Source: Chitinophaga niastensis (GTDB lineage: Bacteria; Bacteroidota; Bacteroidia; Chitinophagales; Chitinophagaceae). Taken from it: 64,000 bases of DNA. A program made the position numbers and the translations under genes. The notes beneath the pieces were generated by a model. That model did no database searches and was not told the origin of the DNA. It was given only the letters and a program-made list of their open reading frames with translations. The stretch is taken from NCBI RefSeq assembly GCF_003014755.1, contig NZ_PYAW01000001.1, positions 124,001-188,000 on the forward strand, in the 5' to 3' direction. Of the stretch, positions 27,954-36,020 are shown piece after piece. Every line of letters begins with the position of its first letter. The first letter of the stretch is position 1.

Positions 27954-29096
27954 TTAGTGGTGTGCCTTTTCATGCTCATGATCATGGTCATGACCACCTT
28001 CCATCGCCTGACCAATAAATACAGCGGTCAGGTTAGCAAAGATGAATGCCTGGATAAATGCTACCAGCAATTCCAGCATCATCATTACAATGTTGAACAG
28101 CACAGTAACAGGCAGGAAGCCGTAACCAGCTACCTTGTTCAATGAACCAAATATAAACACCAGGGATATAATACTCAAAATGATAATGTGGCCCGCCAGG
28201 ATGTTGGCAAACAACCTGATCATCAGTGATACCGGTTTGGTAAACACACCGATCAACTCTACCGGCGCCAGGATAAACTTAACACCTAATGGAACAGGAG
28301 GATTAAAAATATGACCCCAGAAATGTTTGTTGGTACTGAGCATCGTAGCGATAAAGCTGATGATTGCCAGTGCTGATGTTACAGCCAGGTTACCGGTTAC
28401 GTTGGCAGAACCAGGTAACAAGCCAAGCAGGTTATTGATAAGTATAAAAAAGAATATAGTCAGAATAAAAGGAGTATACCTCGCTGCGTGTTTACCAGGA
28501 ATGTTAGGTTTAACTACCTCATCACGCATAAAAATAATCACTGGCTCTACCAGGCCCTGGAAACCTTTAGGCGCTTTTTTAGCACCACGGATTTTGTAAG
28601 CCTTCGCTACATTCAGCATGAGTACCACCAGCAAAATTGCGGCAATCAACATGGATGTAATGTTCTTCGTCATGGAAAGATCGTAGATCTCCACACCGGT
28701 AGGATTATCATTGGCATCTACTGCAATCACTTTCTGATCAGGAAATTTAGCAGGATCCAATCCTTTTTCCTTCACATAGTCGCCATTTATCAGGCGATAA
28801 CCATCATGAGATTCATGTCCGTGATGAAACGCCGAAGAAGAAAATACGGAAGTACCCCGGGTAGGATTGTAGATAATCACAGGTAAAGGAATTGTTACAT
28901 GTGTTTCACCTATACTGAACAGGTGCCAGTCATGTGCATCCTTTACGTGACCGAAAATCACTTCTTTAACATCAAATTTCTTTGGCTCTTCTGCGGTAGA
29001 AGCCTGCGCTGTAGCAGGCTCTCCTGTTACATGTTCCTCCGCATAAGAAAAATTACTAAAACTGTGAAGGCCTAAGACCATCACAAGAGCTACCAT
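27954..29096 (-). CDS. atpB: F1Fo ATP synthase subunit a
   Basis: About 380 residues; the length is typical of Bacteroidota, whose AtpB has a long N-terminal extracytoplasmic region with a signal-like helix (MVALVMVLGLHSF...SYA). Membrane helices follow from about residue 140. The conserved proton-channel helix reads KPVSLMIRLFANILAGHIII, with the essential Arg in MIRLFAN, and a second conserved helix contains LELLVAFIQAFIFANLTAVFIG. The C-terminus is His-rich (GGHDHDHEHEKAHH). The start is uncertain: ATG 29096, or GTG 29126, which would add the positive n-region FKHR and a better signal peptide. The ATG at 29225 is rejected because a TATCTTTG promoter element lies downstream of it at 29146-29153. 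It is the first gene of atpBEFHA. Confidence 0.92.
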   Translation of the reverse strand: MVALVMVLGLHSFSNFSYAEEHVTGEPATAQASTAEEPKKFDVKEVIFGHVKDAHDWHLFSIGETHVTIPLPVIIYNPTRGTSVFSSSAFHHGHESHDGYRLINGDYVKEKGLDPAKFPDQKVIAVDANDNPTGVEIYDLSMTKNITSMLIAAILLVVLMLNVAKAYKIRGAKKAPKGFQGLVEPVIIFMRDEVVKPNIPGKHAARYTPFILTIFFFILINNLLGLLPGSANVTGNLAVTSALAIISFIATMLSTNKHFWGHIFNPPVPLGVKFILAPVELIGVFTKPVSLMIRLFANILAGHIIILSIISLVFIFGSLNKVAGYGFLPVTVLFNIVMMMLELLVAFIQAFIFANLTAVFIGQAMEGGHDHDHEHEKAHH

Positions 29097-29145
29097 TCTA
29101 TGTTTGAACCAATTGAAAGAAATCACCGTTTTCTGAAATTTTGCG

Positions 29146-29153
29146 CAAAGATA
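29146..29153 (-). promoter_or_regulatory. TAnnTTTG promoter -7 element for the atp operon
   Basis: The minus strand reads TATCTTTG, 20 bases before the possible GTG start and 50 before the ATG start of atpB. The stretch 29154-29261 is AT-rich and holds no gene. Confidence 0.5.
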
Positions 29154-29261
29154 CTCGTTTTTATCTTCAAAATTAAGCGACTTCGAAAAAAAAGAAGGAT
29201 ATATTGTAATTATATTGATAATCAATTGTTTATAATGAAAACGAGATTCGTTTTTAGGGAT

Positions 29262-29290
29262 AAAAAGGCGGTTGAAATCAACCGCCTCTT
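29262..29290 (-). terminator. Terminator of the ABC exporter gene
   Basis: The hairpin AGGCGGTTGA/TCAACCGCCT (about 29265-29287) is followed on the minus strand by TTTTTA. The region 29291-29453 between it and the ABC gene stop shows no gene or further structure. Confidence 0.8.
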
Positions 29291-29453
29291 GTAACTATCT
29301 CATATTAATATTTTCATCATTTGAAAGAAAGATATTTTTGCTCCGCTTTAATAATCCCGTTAAAAAAAGTTTCCAGTTCCTTAAATGTGGATGGTGCAGT
29401 AGATTTATTACAATTAGTTTTAAAGTGTCTGCTATACAATACAAAACGAGGCA

Positions 29454-31214
29454 CTACACCTTGCTGACGTTAAATTGCATACTATGCAACCTATAATAAA
29501 ACCCTTCCAGTCGCAGTAATTCTTCGTGTGTACCCATCTCCTTTATCTCTCCCTTATCCAGCACAATGATTTTATCTGCCTTACTGATGGTAGACAAACG
29601 GTGGGCAATAATAATGGCTGTACGATCCGCAATCAGCTTATCAATGGCGTGTTGGATCATCATCTCCGACTCTGTATCTACAGACGAAGTAGCCTCATCA
29701 AGGATCAGAATAGCCGGGTTATACAGCAATGCCCGTACAAACGAAATCAGCTGCCGCTGCCCGAGCGATAAGGTGCTGCCCCGTTCCATTACCTGGTAAT
29801 CGTAGCCACCTGGCAGTTGCATAATAAAATCATGAATACCTATCAGCCGGGAGGCTTCCTCTACCTGTGCCCTGCTGATATTACTATTATGCAGTGTGAT
29901 GTTGTCATAAATAGAACCTGAAAACAGGAATACATCCTGCAATACCACGCCTATCTTGCTTCGTAAAGCTTCCAGAGAATAGGCGGGCAACTCAATATCA
30001 TCAATCTTAATACTCCCTTTCTGAATTTCATACAACCGGTTAAGGATACTGATGATGGTGGTTTTACCCGAACCGGTATGCCCTACAATAGCCACGGTAT
30101 CTCCTGGCTTTGCATGAAAACTGATATTTTTCAATACATAACGGTCATCTACATACGCAAAATATACCTGGTCAAAAGTGATCGCCCCCTGCATATTATT
30201 TGCCGGCTGATGACCTCTGTCGGGAATATAATCTTCGTTATCCAGTACCTTGAACACGCGCTCACTGGCCACCATACCCATTTGCAGGGTATTAAACTTA
30301 TCTGCCAGCATACGCAGCGGACGAAACAACATATTCAGGTACATGATAAAAGCAATCATCACCCCCTGGGTTACTTCGTAATTCAATACTTTATTGGCGC
30401 CCCACCATACCATTAGCCCCAGTGAGATCGCCAGTATAATTTCCACTACCGGAAAAAATACAGAATAGGCGAAGATGGCGTCGATATTGGCTTTACGGTG
30501 TTCTTTGTTGATATGCTTAAAACGGGCAAATTCTCTTTTCTCGGAAGTAAAAGCCTGCACTACCACCATACCGGTAATATGCTCCTGCACAAAGGCATTC
30601 AATGCGGATACTGCATTACGTACCCTGTAAAAAGATTTGTTTACGCTCTCTTTAAAAATATAGGTGGCAAAAATCAGGATGGGGAAAGGCGACAAGCTGA
30701 TCAACGTCAGGCGCCAGTCTTCAATAAACATCACTACCAGGATAGCGATGATCATCAGCAAATCTGCCACAATGGAAATGATGCCTTCGGAAAAAACATC
30801 ATTGATGGCTTCAATATCATTGATCGTTCTGGTGGTAAGCGTACCGATAGGTGTTTTATCAAAAAAAGCCAGGTTCAGGTGCACTACCTTCTTATACACA
30901 GTTACCCGCAAATCCTTTACTACCGATTGTCCCAGCCAGTTGGTGAGATAAGAAAAGAAGAAACGTACAATAGTTTCCAGTACCAGCAATCCTATTTGCA
31001 CAACAGTAACCAGCAGCAGCATTCGCATAAGCTGATTCGCGATGTACTTATCTACAGTTACCTGGATAAGATAAGGCCGCATAGGCGATATCACCGCCAA
31101 TACCACCGTTAATATCATGGAAATGTAGAAGGAACGTTTGTAGGGAGCAGCGAACGAGAATATGCGCCGTAATAAACTAAAATCAAATACTTTCTTTACC
31201 GCCAGATTTTCCAA
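29454..31214 (-). CDS. ABC exporter, fused permease and ATPase (MsbA/LmrA-like half transporter)
   Basis: A 586-residue half transporter. Residues about 1-320 form six membrane helices (ABC type 1 exporter fold, starting VKKVFDFSLLRRIFSFAAPY), and residues about 340-586 form the nucleotide-binding domain: Walker A GHTGSGKTT, Q-loop VLQDVFLF, signature LSLGQRQL, Walker B ILILDEATSSVD and the H-loop IIAHRLST. Homologues export lipids or hydrophobic drugs as dimers; the substrate is unknown. The start codon is a TTG at 31214: a TAG stop lies in frame 18 bases upstream and the next ATG is inside the first membrane helix. A TAGGTTTG -7 element at 31238-31245 supports this start. The gene stands alone, with a terminator at 29262 and a long hairpin upstream. 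Confidence 0.9.
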   Translation of the reverse strand: MENLAVKKVFDFSLLRRIFSFAAPYKRSFYISMILTVVLAVISPMRPYLIQVTVDKYIANQLMRMLLLVTVVQIGLLVLETIVRFFFSYLTNWLGQSVVKDLRVTVYKKVVHLNLAFFDKTPIGTLTTRTINDIEAINDVFSEGIISIVADLLMIIAILVVMFIEDWRLTLISLSPFPILIFATYIFKESVNKSFYRVRNAVSALNAFVQEHITGMVVVQAFTSEKREFARFKHINKEHRKANIDAIFAYSVFFPVVEIILAISLGLMVWWGANKVLNYEVTQGVMIAFIMYLNMLFRPLRMLADKFNTLQMGMVASERVFKVLDNEDYIPDRGHQPANNMQGAITFDQVYFAYVDDRYVLKNISFHAKPGDTVAIVGHTGSGKTTIISILNRLYEIQKGSIKIDDIELPAYSLEALRSKIGVVLQDVFLFSGSIYDNITLHNSNISRAQVEEASRLIGIHDFIMQLPGGYDYQVMERGSTLSLGQRQLISFVRALLYNPAILILDEATSSVDTESEMMIQHAIDKLIADRTAIIIAHRLSTISKADKIIVLDKGEIKEMGTHEELLRLEGFYYRLHSMQFNVSKV

Positions 31215-31237
31215 TGTGCCAGGTTTAAACTACATAA

Positions 31238-31245
31238 CAAACCTA
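31238..31245 (-). promoter_or_regulatory. TAnnTTTG promoter -7 element for the ABC exporter
   Basis: The minus strand reads TAGGTTTG, which would give a leader of about 20 bases to the TTG start at 31214. Confidence 0.45.
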
Positions 31246-31251
31246 CGGTAA

Positions 31252-31370
31252 AAATAATTACGAATTGCGAATTGCGATTTACGAACAGAAGCGAGTGATT
31301 TTAGCGAAAGTTATCCGCTGCTATCACTCTCTTCTGTTCGTAAATCGTAATTCGCAATTCGTAATTATTT
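31252..31370. repeat. Long hairpin with AATTNCG heptad arms
   Basis: Arms of nearly 50 bases (31252-31299 and 31323-31370) pair with few mismatches. The outer part of each arm is a heptad run AATTACG, AATTGCG, AATTGCG, ATTTACG. The inner part (ACAGAAG.../...CTTCTGT) is non-repetitive. The stop codon of the upstream gene (31365-31367) lies in the outer arm, so the hairpin starts right at the end of the caspase-like gene and probably acts as its terminator. Confidence 0.8.
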
Positions 31371-33563
31371 CTTTTCGTCTTTTATGATCTGCTTGTAAGC
31401 CTTGATGAATATGGCTCCGAGGTTTTTATGCGGTGGCACATAATCACTGAAAAGCTCCTTGTTGCGTGCATCAGGAGCAAACCTTTTAGTCAGCTGCGCC
31501 CACATGATCACCCAGTCCACATTTTTACCGGAACGAACTACATCTTCCAGGCTATGAATGATGGGTTCATTTACAAAACGGGTACCCACCTGTTTGGAGG
31601 AAATGATATGTGCTTCCGGCGATTTTCCCAGTACTACAGACAGGTTATGATAACCTCCGCAGGAGCCCAACAACACTATTTTCGCAGAACTTTGCAGGTT
31701 ATCCAGGGTGGTATTGATATGATAACTGTGTCCACGGTGAATAAAGATCGTAGGGTGAATATCATTTTCATCCAGGTATTCAGACAGTTTGGAGATAGCT
31801 TCCTTATCACCCGGTTCATCTATCGGCAAATTCGCATAAATAGTAGTCGGCTTGCCTTTTGTAGAGGAAATAGTAGCCCAGTACTTGTTCTTGCTTACCT
31901 TCCATTCAGAAGACGGAAAGTTGGTCATAAAGCTGGAGAAAGACTCCTGTCCGTCTTTATCCCCATAAAAAAACACTTGCTGAAACACCTTACCACTATC
32001 ACTTTCCAGCGTATTGTAAGCTACGTAGTTAACCGGTGGCAACTGGAACTTGACCGACATATCTGATGCTTTGGAAGAATCGTTTTCATCTTTGGAGGCT
32101 GTTTCAAACAAACTACTCAGCAACTGGTAAATTACGGTACCACGCGTATCCTTATGTTTTTTCACATATGCCAGGTTATTTTTTACTTCTTCACGAAGGA
32201 AGTTCAGCAACTTTTCATCACGGATGCTGCCAAAGGAATTAGCCACATCTACCGCATCTTCCAGATCTTCTGTTTTCTCCAGGTTCTGCACGTACTTCTG
32301 CATGAGGTAGTTGGAGTTTTCCGGTGCCATAGACTTCAGGAAATTATCCAGCGTATTGAAGCCGGCAGCCATAGCAATGAATTTCTTGAACCGGTCAAAG
32401 TTCACCATCATCAGTAAACTATCACCCCGGGGCGGTTTCATGCGGATCATCATCTGATCATATAAACCGGCATTGTTATGATTAGTGTAGCTGGAAGTAT
32501 ATAATTCTTCCTGACCATTGATAATGAGATAGTAGAGTTCTTCCGGGGTAAAGTTTTTTACACTGGCGAAACGTACAGGGGCAGGCTCTTCATGCAGATC
32601 GTTCACATCGCGGATATACAGCAGTGATTTAGCCTGCATATTTTCCATCATGGCCTTCAGACCATATGGACTTTGTCCTTCGTTTTTCAGCTTCTGCAAG
32701 GCAATGGTAGACTTTACCATCTGCTTGTAATACTGATAGTCGTTATCCACAATCTTCTCCAGCTTTTCCACGGTAGTGGTACCTGCCAGCAGTTCGTCTA
32801 TAAAGGGAAGAATTTTAGTGCTTTGCTCAGACTGTCCGATGCGTACAATCTGCTGCACAATGGGGTCCTGGTTGCGCTTAATAGCAGTAGCCATGGATGT
32901 ATAAGAAGTAGCGTAAGTCAGGATCTGATTTGGATATTTACGGGCCACTGCTGCTATAATAGAATCTGTAGCCGGATAATTCAGGTATTGACTCAATTTA
33001 GGCATCACTGTTTCGAGGTTACTGAAAGCATATTTGGTAAACACCACTCCCCTGGCCTCTTTGTAGCCGGAGTTATCTCTGAATAGTTCAATGATTTTTT
33101 CGGAGGCATCAAATGAGAGGTGCTGAATATAAGGCAAAATGCTTTGTCCTTTAACATCTGCATGCATCATATTGCGGTACGCCTGTATCATAGCGGGAGC
33201 TTCTTCCGGGTCAATATTGTGGTGTGCACGCTTCTGGTTATAATCTTTCAGCATTACATAGATGCCGGAGAGATATTTTACTTTAAGCCGATGATCCAGC
33301 GCGGAATCGCGCTCAATTTCTACCTGCATATCATCAACTTCTTTGAGTAAGGCGTTGGTTACCTGTAAATTGATCGTTTGATCTTCTGATACTTTTACCA
33401 GATCATCTGCTTTACCATCAAATTTATCGGCAGCTGCCTGCTCCTTGTCGATGTTGTCATGAAATCCCTGCCTGGTAATCGGAATTTGTATGTGACTATT
33501 TTGTGCCCGTACCAGACTAACTGAAAAAGCAACCAGCAATAACATTATAAAAAATCTTCTCAT
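31365..33563 (-). CDS. Secreted protein with alpha-helical repeats and a caspase-like C-terminal His/Cys signature; function unknown
   Basis: A 732-residue protein with a signal peptide (MRRFFIMLLLVAFSVSLVRA). Residues about 30-480 are helical and charged without a recognised domain. The C-terminal about 170 residues resemble a caspase-fold peptidase: a beta-strand ending in HRGHSYH (His 609, 612, 615), then 20 residues later IVLLGSCGG with Cys 635, followed by AHIISSKQVGTRFVNEP. In C14/C25-type enzymes a His at the end of one strand and a Cys at the end of the next form the catalytic dyad. The assignment is inference from this pattern; the His-Cys distance (20-26) is shorter than in most characterised members. 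It is single in its transcription unit, with a TAAATTTG element at 33593-33600 and the 31252-31370 hairpin at its end. Confidence 0.7.
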   Translation of the reverse strand: MRRFFIMLLLVAFSVSLVRAQNSHIQIPITRQGFHDNIDKEQAAADKFDGKADDLVKVSEDQTINLQVTNALLKEVDDMQVEIERDSALDHRLKVKYLSGIYVMLKDYNQKRAHHNIDPEEAPAMIQAYRNMMHADVKGQSILPYIQHLSFDASEKIIELFRDNSGYKEARGVVFTKYAFSNLETVMPKLSQYLNYPATDSIIAAVARKYPNQILTYATSYTSMATAIKRNQDPIVQQIVRIGQSEQSTKILPFIDELLAGTTTVEKLEKIVDNDYQYYKQMVKSTIALQKLKNEGQSPYGLKAMMENMQAKSLLYIRDVNDLHEEPAPVRFASVKNFTPEELYYLIINGQEELYTSSYTNHNNAGLYDQMMIRMKPPRGDSLLMMVNFDRFKKFIAMAAGFNTLDNFLKSMAPENSNYLMQKYVQNLEKTEDLEDAVDVANSFGSIRDEKLLNFLREEVKNNLAYVKKHKDTRGTVIYQLLSSLFETASKDENDSSKASDMSVKFQLPPVNYVAYNTLESDSGKVFQQVFFYGDKDGQESFSSFMTNFPSSEWKVSKNKYWATISSTKGKPTTIYANLPIDEPGDKEAISKLSEYLDENDIHPTIFIHRGHSYHINTTLDNLQSSAKIVLLGSCGGYHNLSVVLGKSPEAHIISSKQVGTRFVNEPIIHSLEDVVRSGKNVDWVIMWAQLTKRFAPDARNKELFSDYVPPHKNLGAIFIKAYKQIIKDEKK

Positions 33564-33592
33564 ACTAAGTGTATTTCACGTGGACCAGATAG

Positions 33593-33600
33593 CAAATTTA
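33593..33600 (-). promoter_or_regulatory. TAnnTTTG promoter -7 element for the caspase-like gene
   Basis: The minus strand reads TAAATTTG about 30 bases before the ATG at 33563. Confidence 0.4.
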
Positions 33601-33856
33601 CAACCAAAATATCCATGTTGCCCTGATTTCGACGTTAGCTTTTCTTTTTAAAGGCGAAATATATATAATATTTCTATTCTGTAAGTGATCTATTCCTGGA
33701 AACAGCTGTCATAAAAGCAGTTTTGATAATAAATTTTGAATGGAGGCATCATCATAACAATCACCCGGCTACGGATAGCGAATAATATACATATCGGCCT
33801 TCAATTATTATTTGATGTAACTTGCCATAGACCACTGGAAACTAGGCTGATATTGA

Positions 33857-33879
33857 ATTAACAATTTCATAATGTTAAT
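33857..33879. promoter_or_regulatory. Palindrome ATTAACA-N9-TGTTAAT upstream of the response regulator
   Basis: An exact 7-bp inverted repeat with a 9-base spacer, about 28 bases upstream of the TAATTTTG promoter element. A shorter version of the same site, TTAACAATTTGTTAA, is upstream of the porin gene (37392-37406). It is a candidate operator, possibly for the two-component regulator itself. The rest of 33601-33939 is AT-rich and contains no gene. Confidence 0.4.
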
Positions 33880-33906
33880 TTTACATTAATCACGGGAATG
33901 GCTTTA

Positions 33907-33914
33907 TAATTTTG
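33907..33914 (+). promoter_or_regulatory. TAnnTTTG promoter -7 element for the response regulator
   Basis: TAATTTTG lies 26 bases before the ATG at 33940. Confidence 0.45.
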
Positions 33915-33939
33915 TCCCGTCTTTTTAAAAGCAAAATTT

Positions 33940-34623
33940 ATGATAGACCAAGCGGTTGCAGGAAAAATACTGGTAGTAGATGATGAGCTGGATATTTTAG
34001 AAATCATCAGCTACAACCTTAAAACAGCGGGCTACGATACAGTAACCGCCAAAGACGGCAGCGAGGCTATCCAGAAAGCAAAAATATTCAGACCGGATCT
34101 GATTATGCTGGATATCATGATGCCGAATAAAAACGGAATTGATACCTGCCGTGAAATCAGGAAAATCCCTGAGTTCAAAGATACTATGGTGTTATTTTTA
34201 ACAGCACTCAATGATGAGAAATCAGAAGTTGATGGCCTGAATATGGGTGCTGATGATTACATCGCCAAACCCATTAAACCCAAATTGCTGGTAAGCAGGA
34301 TCAATGCGCTCTTCCGCCGGCTGCACAAACCTGAAGAAACACGTGTAACGCTGGGCGACCTGATCATTGACCGCGAAAAATACACGGTTACCTACAAAGG
34401 CCAGGAAATCATTCTCGCTAAAAAAGAATTTGAATTGTTGCAGTTGCTCGCATCCAAACCCGGTCGTGTATTCCTGCGCAATGAAATTTTAAACCAGGTG
34501 TGGGGCACAGAAGTAATTGTGGGCGACCGCACCATTGACGTGCATATCCGTAAGATCCGCCAGAAAATAGGCATCGACCTGATCACTACGGTGAAGGGAG
34601 TAGGTTATAAATTTGAAATGTAG
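33940..34623 (+). CDS. OmpR/PhoB-family response regulator
   Basis: A 227-residue protein with a receiver domain at about 8-125 and an OmpR-type winged helix at about 135-227. The acidic pocket (Asp14, Asp15), the phosphorylatable Asp58 in MLDIMMPN and Lys110 in YIAKPIKP are intact. The recognition part reads LRNEILNQVWG...VGDRTIDVHIRKIRQKIG, ending with the usual KGVGYKFEM. It is transcribed towards a PhoR-like histidine kinase gene 108 bases downstream. A phosphate-selective-type porin lies beyond, so phosphate starvation is a plausible signal, but no pst genes are in the window, so this stays an inference. Confidence 0.93.
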   Translation: MIDQAVAGKILVVDDELDILEIISYNLKTAGYDTVTAKDGSEAIQKAKIFRPDLIMLDIMMPNKNGIDTCREIRKIPEFKDTMVLFLTALNDEKSEVDGLNMGADDYIAKPIKPKLLVSRINALFRRLHKPEETRVTLGDLIIDREKYTVTYKGQEIILAKKEFELLQLLASKPGRVFLRNEILNQVWGTEVIVGDRTIDVHIRKIRQKIGIDLITTVKGVGYKFEM

Positions 34624-34720
34624 CTGTTAGCCTTTAGCTGTTAGTCATTTCTGATCGGTATCCTTTCTGCATAATTTCCACCAAAACATAAGTTTGCTAA
34701 TGGCTAAAAGCTAATAGCTA
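34621..34720. repeat. TAGCNNT heptad hairpin between response regulator and kinase genes
   Basis: Arms 34621-34644 and 34697-34720 pair over 24 bases with four mismatches and a 52-base loop. The heptads are TAGCTGT, TAGCCTT, TAGCTGT. The first arm begins with the TAG stop of the regulator gene (34621-34623). Confidence 0.7.
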
Positions 34721-34731
34721 ACTGCTTTTTT

Positions 34732-35841
34732 ATGGCAAGTAAAAAATTTAAAGTAATTTCCCACTATTATACTAATTACTCACTTTGGAGTATGTTTAAA
34801 GCAAAAAATCTATCCCCGCAGAAGTTAGCGGGATTTACAGCCCTGATAATATCAGCCATAATAGCATTGGGCAGCCTCGTAGTAGATGGCAACTGGAAGG
34901 TTGTGGTGGGTGCGTTTGTGCTGACCTTTCTTGTGTCCTACTACCTGTATCTTTACACCCTGCAGAATTTTATTTACAGGAAGATAAAGCTGATCTATAA
35001 ATTCATTTATCAAACCAAGGCATCGAAAAGAGAAGAGTTCTTTCAGAAGAATATTCTTCCTTTAAAAACGATTGAAGAGGTAAGTGAAGATGTAGAGAAA
35101 TGGGCCAGTCAGAAGAAAGAGGAACTGGACAATCTCCGCCGCAATGAAGAGTTCAGAAAGGAATTCCTGCTGAACCTTTCGCATGAGCTTAAAACGCCCA
35201 TCTTTGCGGTACAGGGCTACATCCACACACTATTGGATGGTGCATTGGAGGACCCCACTGTAAATAAGCTTTTCCTGAAAAATGCTACCAAAAACATTGA
35301 TCGTTTATGTCGCCTGATCGATGACCTGGATGAAATATCCAAGTTGGAAAGCGGAGAAATGACGATCAACAGTGAAGTATTTATCATACAGGACCTGGTG
35401 AAAGATGTATTTGATACATTGTCGCTGAAGGCCAATACCAAAGGCATCAAATTCAATATCAAAAAGGGTTGCGAAGCACCACAACCAGTACTGGCCGATA
35501 AGGAAAAGATCCGGCAGGTGCTTATCAACCTGGTAGATAACTCTATCAAATACGGTAAACCCGATGGTCACACCATTGCCAGCATCTACAGCATGGATGG
35601 TAAACGTGTATTGGTAGAAATATCAGATGACGGCATTGGAATGTCTGAAGACCACCTGCCACGCGTATTTGAGCGCTTCTATCGTACAGATCGTGCACGC
35701 AGTCGTGACATTGGCGGTACCGGTTTGGGACTGGCCATCGTAAAACATATTGTGGAAGCGCATGATCAGTCTATAACAGTACGTAGTAAGCCGGAAATAG
35801 GCAGTACGTTTGGATTTACGATGGAGTCCGGAAGAGAGTAA
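34732..35841 (+). CDS. PhoR-like sensor histidine kinase without a sensor domain
   Basis: A 369-residue protein with two close membrane helices (about 33-52 and 57-77) joined by only a few residues, then a coiled linker and the kinase core: H-box LLNLSHELKTPIFAVQGY with His151, N-box INLVDNSIKYG, G1 DDGIGM, F-box RVFERFYR and G2 GGTGLGLAIVKHI. No PAS, HAMP or extracytoplasmic domain is visible, so the signal is probably sensed in the membrane or through a partner. It is the cognate kinase of the regulator upstream. An alternative start at 34792 (MFKAKNLSPQK) would remove 20 residues of unknown value. The gene ends just before a long palindrome shared with the convergent porin gene. Confidence 0.92.
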   Translation: MASKKFKVISHYYTNYSLWSMFKAKNLSPQKLAGFTALIISAIIALGSLVVDGNWKVVVGAFVLTFLVSYYLYLYTLQNFIYRKIKLIYKFIYQTKASKREEFFQKNILPLKTIEEVSEDVEKWASQKKEELDNLRRNEEFRKEFLLNLSHELKTPIFAVQGYIHTLLDGALEDPTVNKLFLKNATKNIDRLCRLIDDLDEISKLESGEMTINSEVFIIQDLVKDVFDTLSLKANTKGIKFNIKKGCEAPQPVLADKEKIRQVLINLVDNSIKYGKPDGHTIASIYSMDGKRVLVEISDDGIGMSEDHLPRVFERFYRTDRARSRDIGGTGLGLAIVKHIVEAHDQSITVRSKPEIGSTFGFTMESGRE

Positions 35842-35847
35842 AGAGAT

Positions 35848-36013
35848 TGTCTTTCCCAGGATTAGACTGATTATGCTGATTTTATTTTTTTGATTTAGAT
35901 AGATTTAAAAAGATTAGCGAAGATTAAAGCGAGTATGTCCGCTTCGATCTTCGCTAATCTTTTTTAAATCAAAAATAAAATCAGCATAATCAGTCTAATC
36001 CCGGGAAAGACAA
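35848..36013. terminator. Long bidirectional hairpin (GATTANNNN words) between kinase and porin genes
   Basis: A 166-base inverted repeat whose two halves match almost completely apart from small indels; the outer ends read TTGTCTTTCCC and GGGAAAGACAA. Each half contains 9- to 10-base words starting GATTA/GATTT (GATTAGACT, GATTATGCT, GATTTTATT, GATTTAGATA, GATTAGCGAA). The centre (GCGAAGAT...ATCTTCGC) is the tightest part. It fills the whole gap between convergent genes. Confidence 0.85.
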
Positions 36014-36020
36014 ACATTGC

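Noticed and set aside
27954-29225. Longer atpB start at 29225
   Set aside because: A TATCTTTG element lies downstream of it at 29146-29153 and the extra residues are not signal-like.
33706-33716. CTGTCATAAAA resembling an E. coli Pho box half
   Set aside because: Only one half-site, no second repeat at 11-base spacing, and it is over 200 bases from the regulator start.
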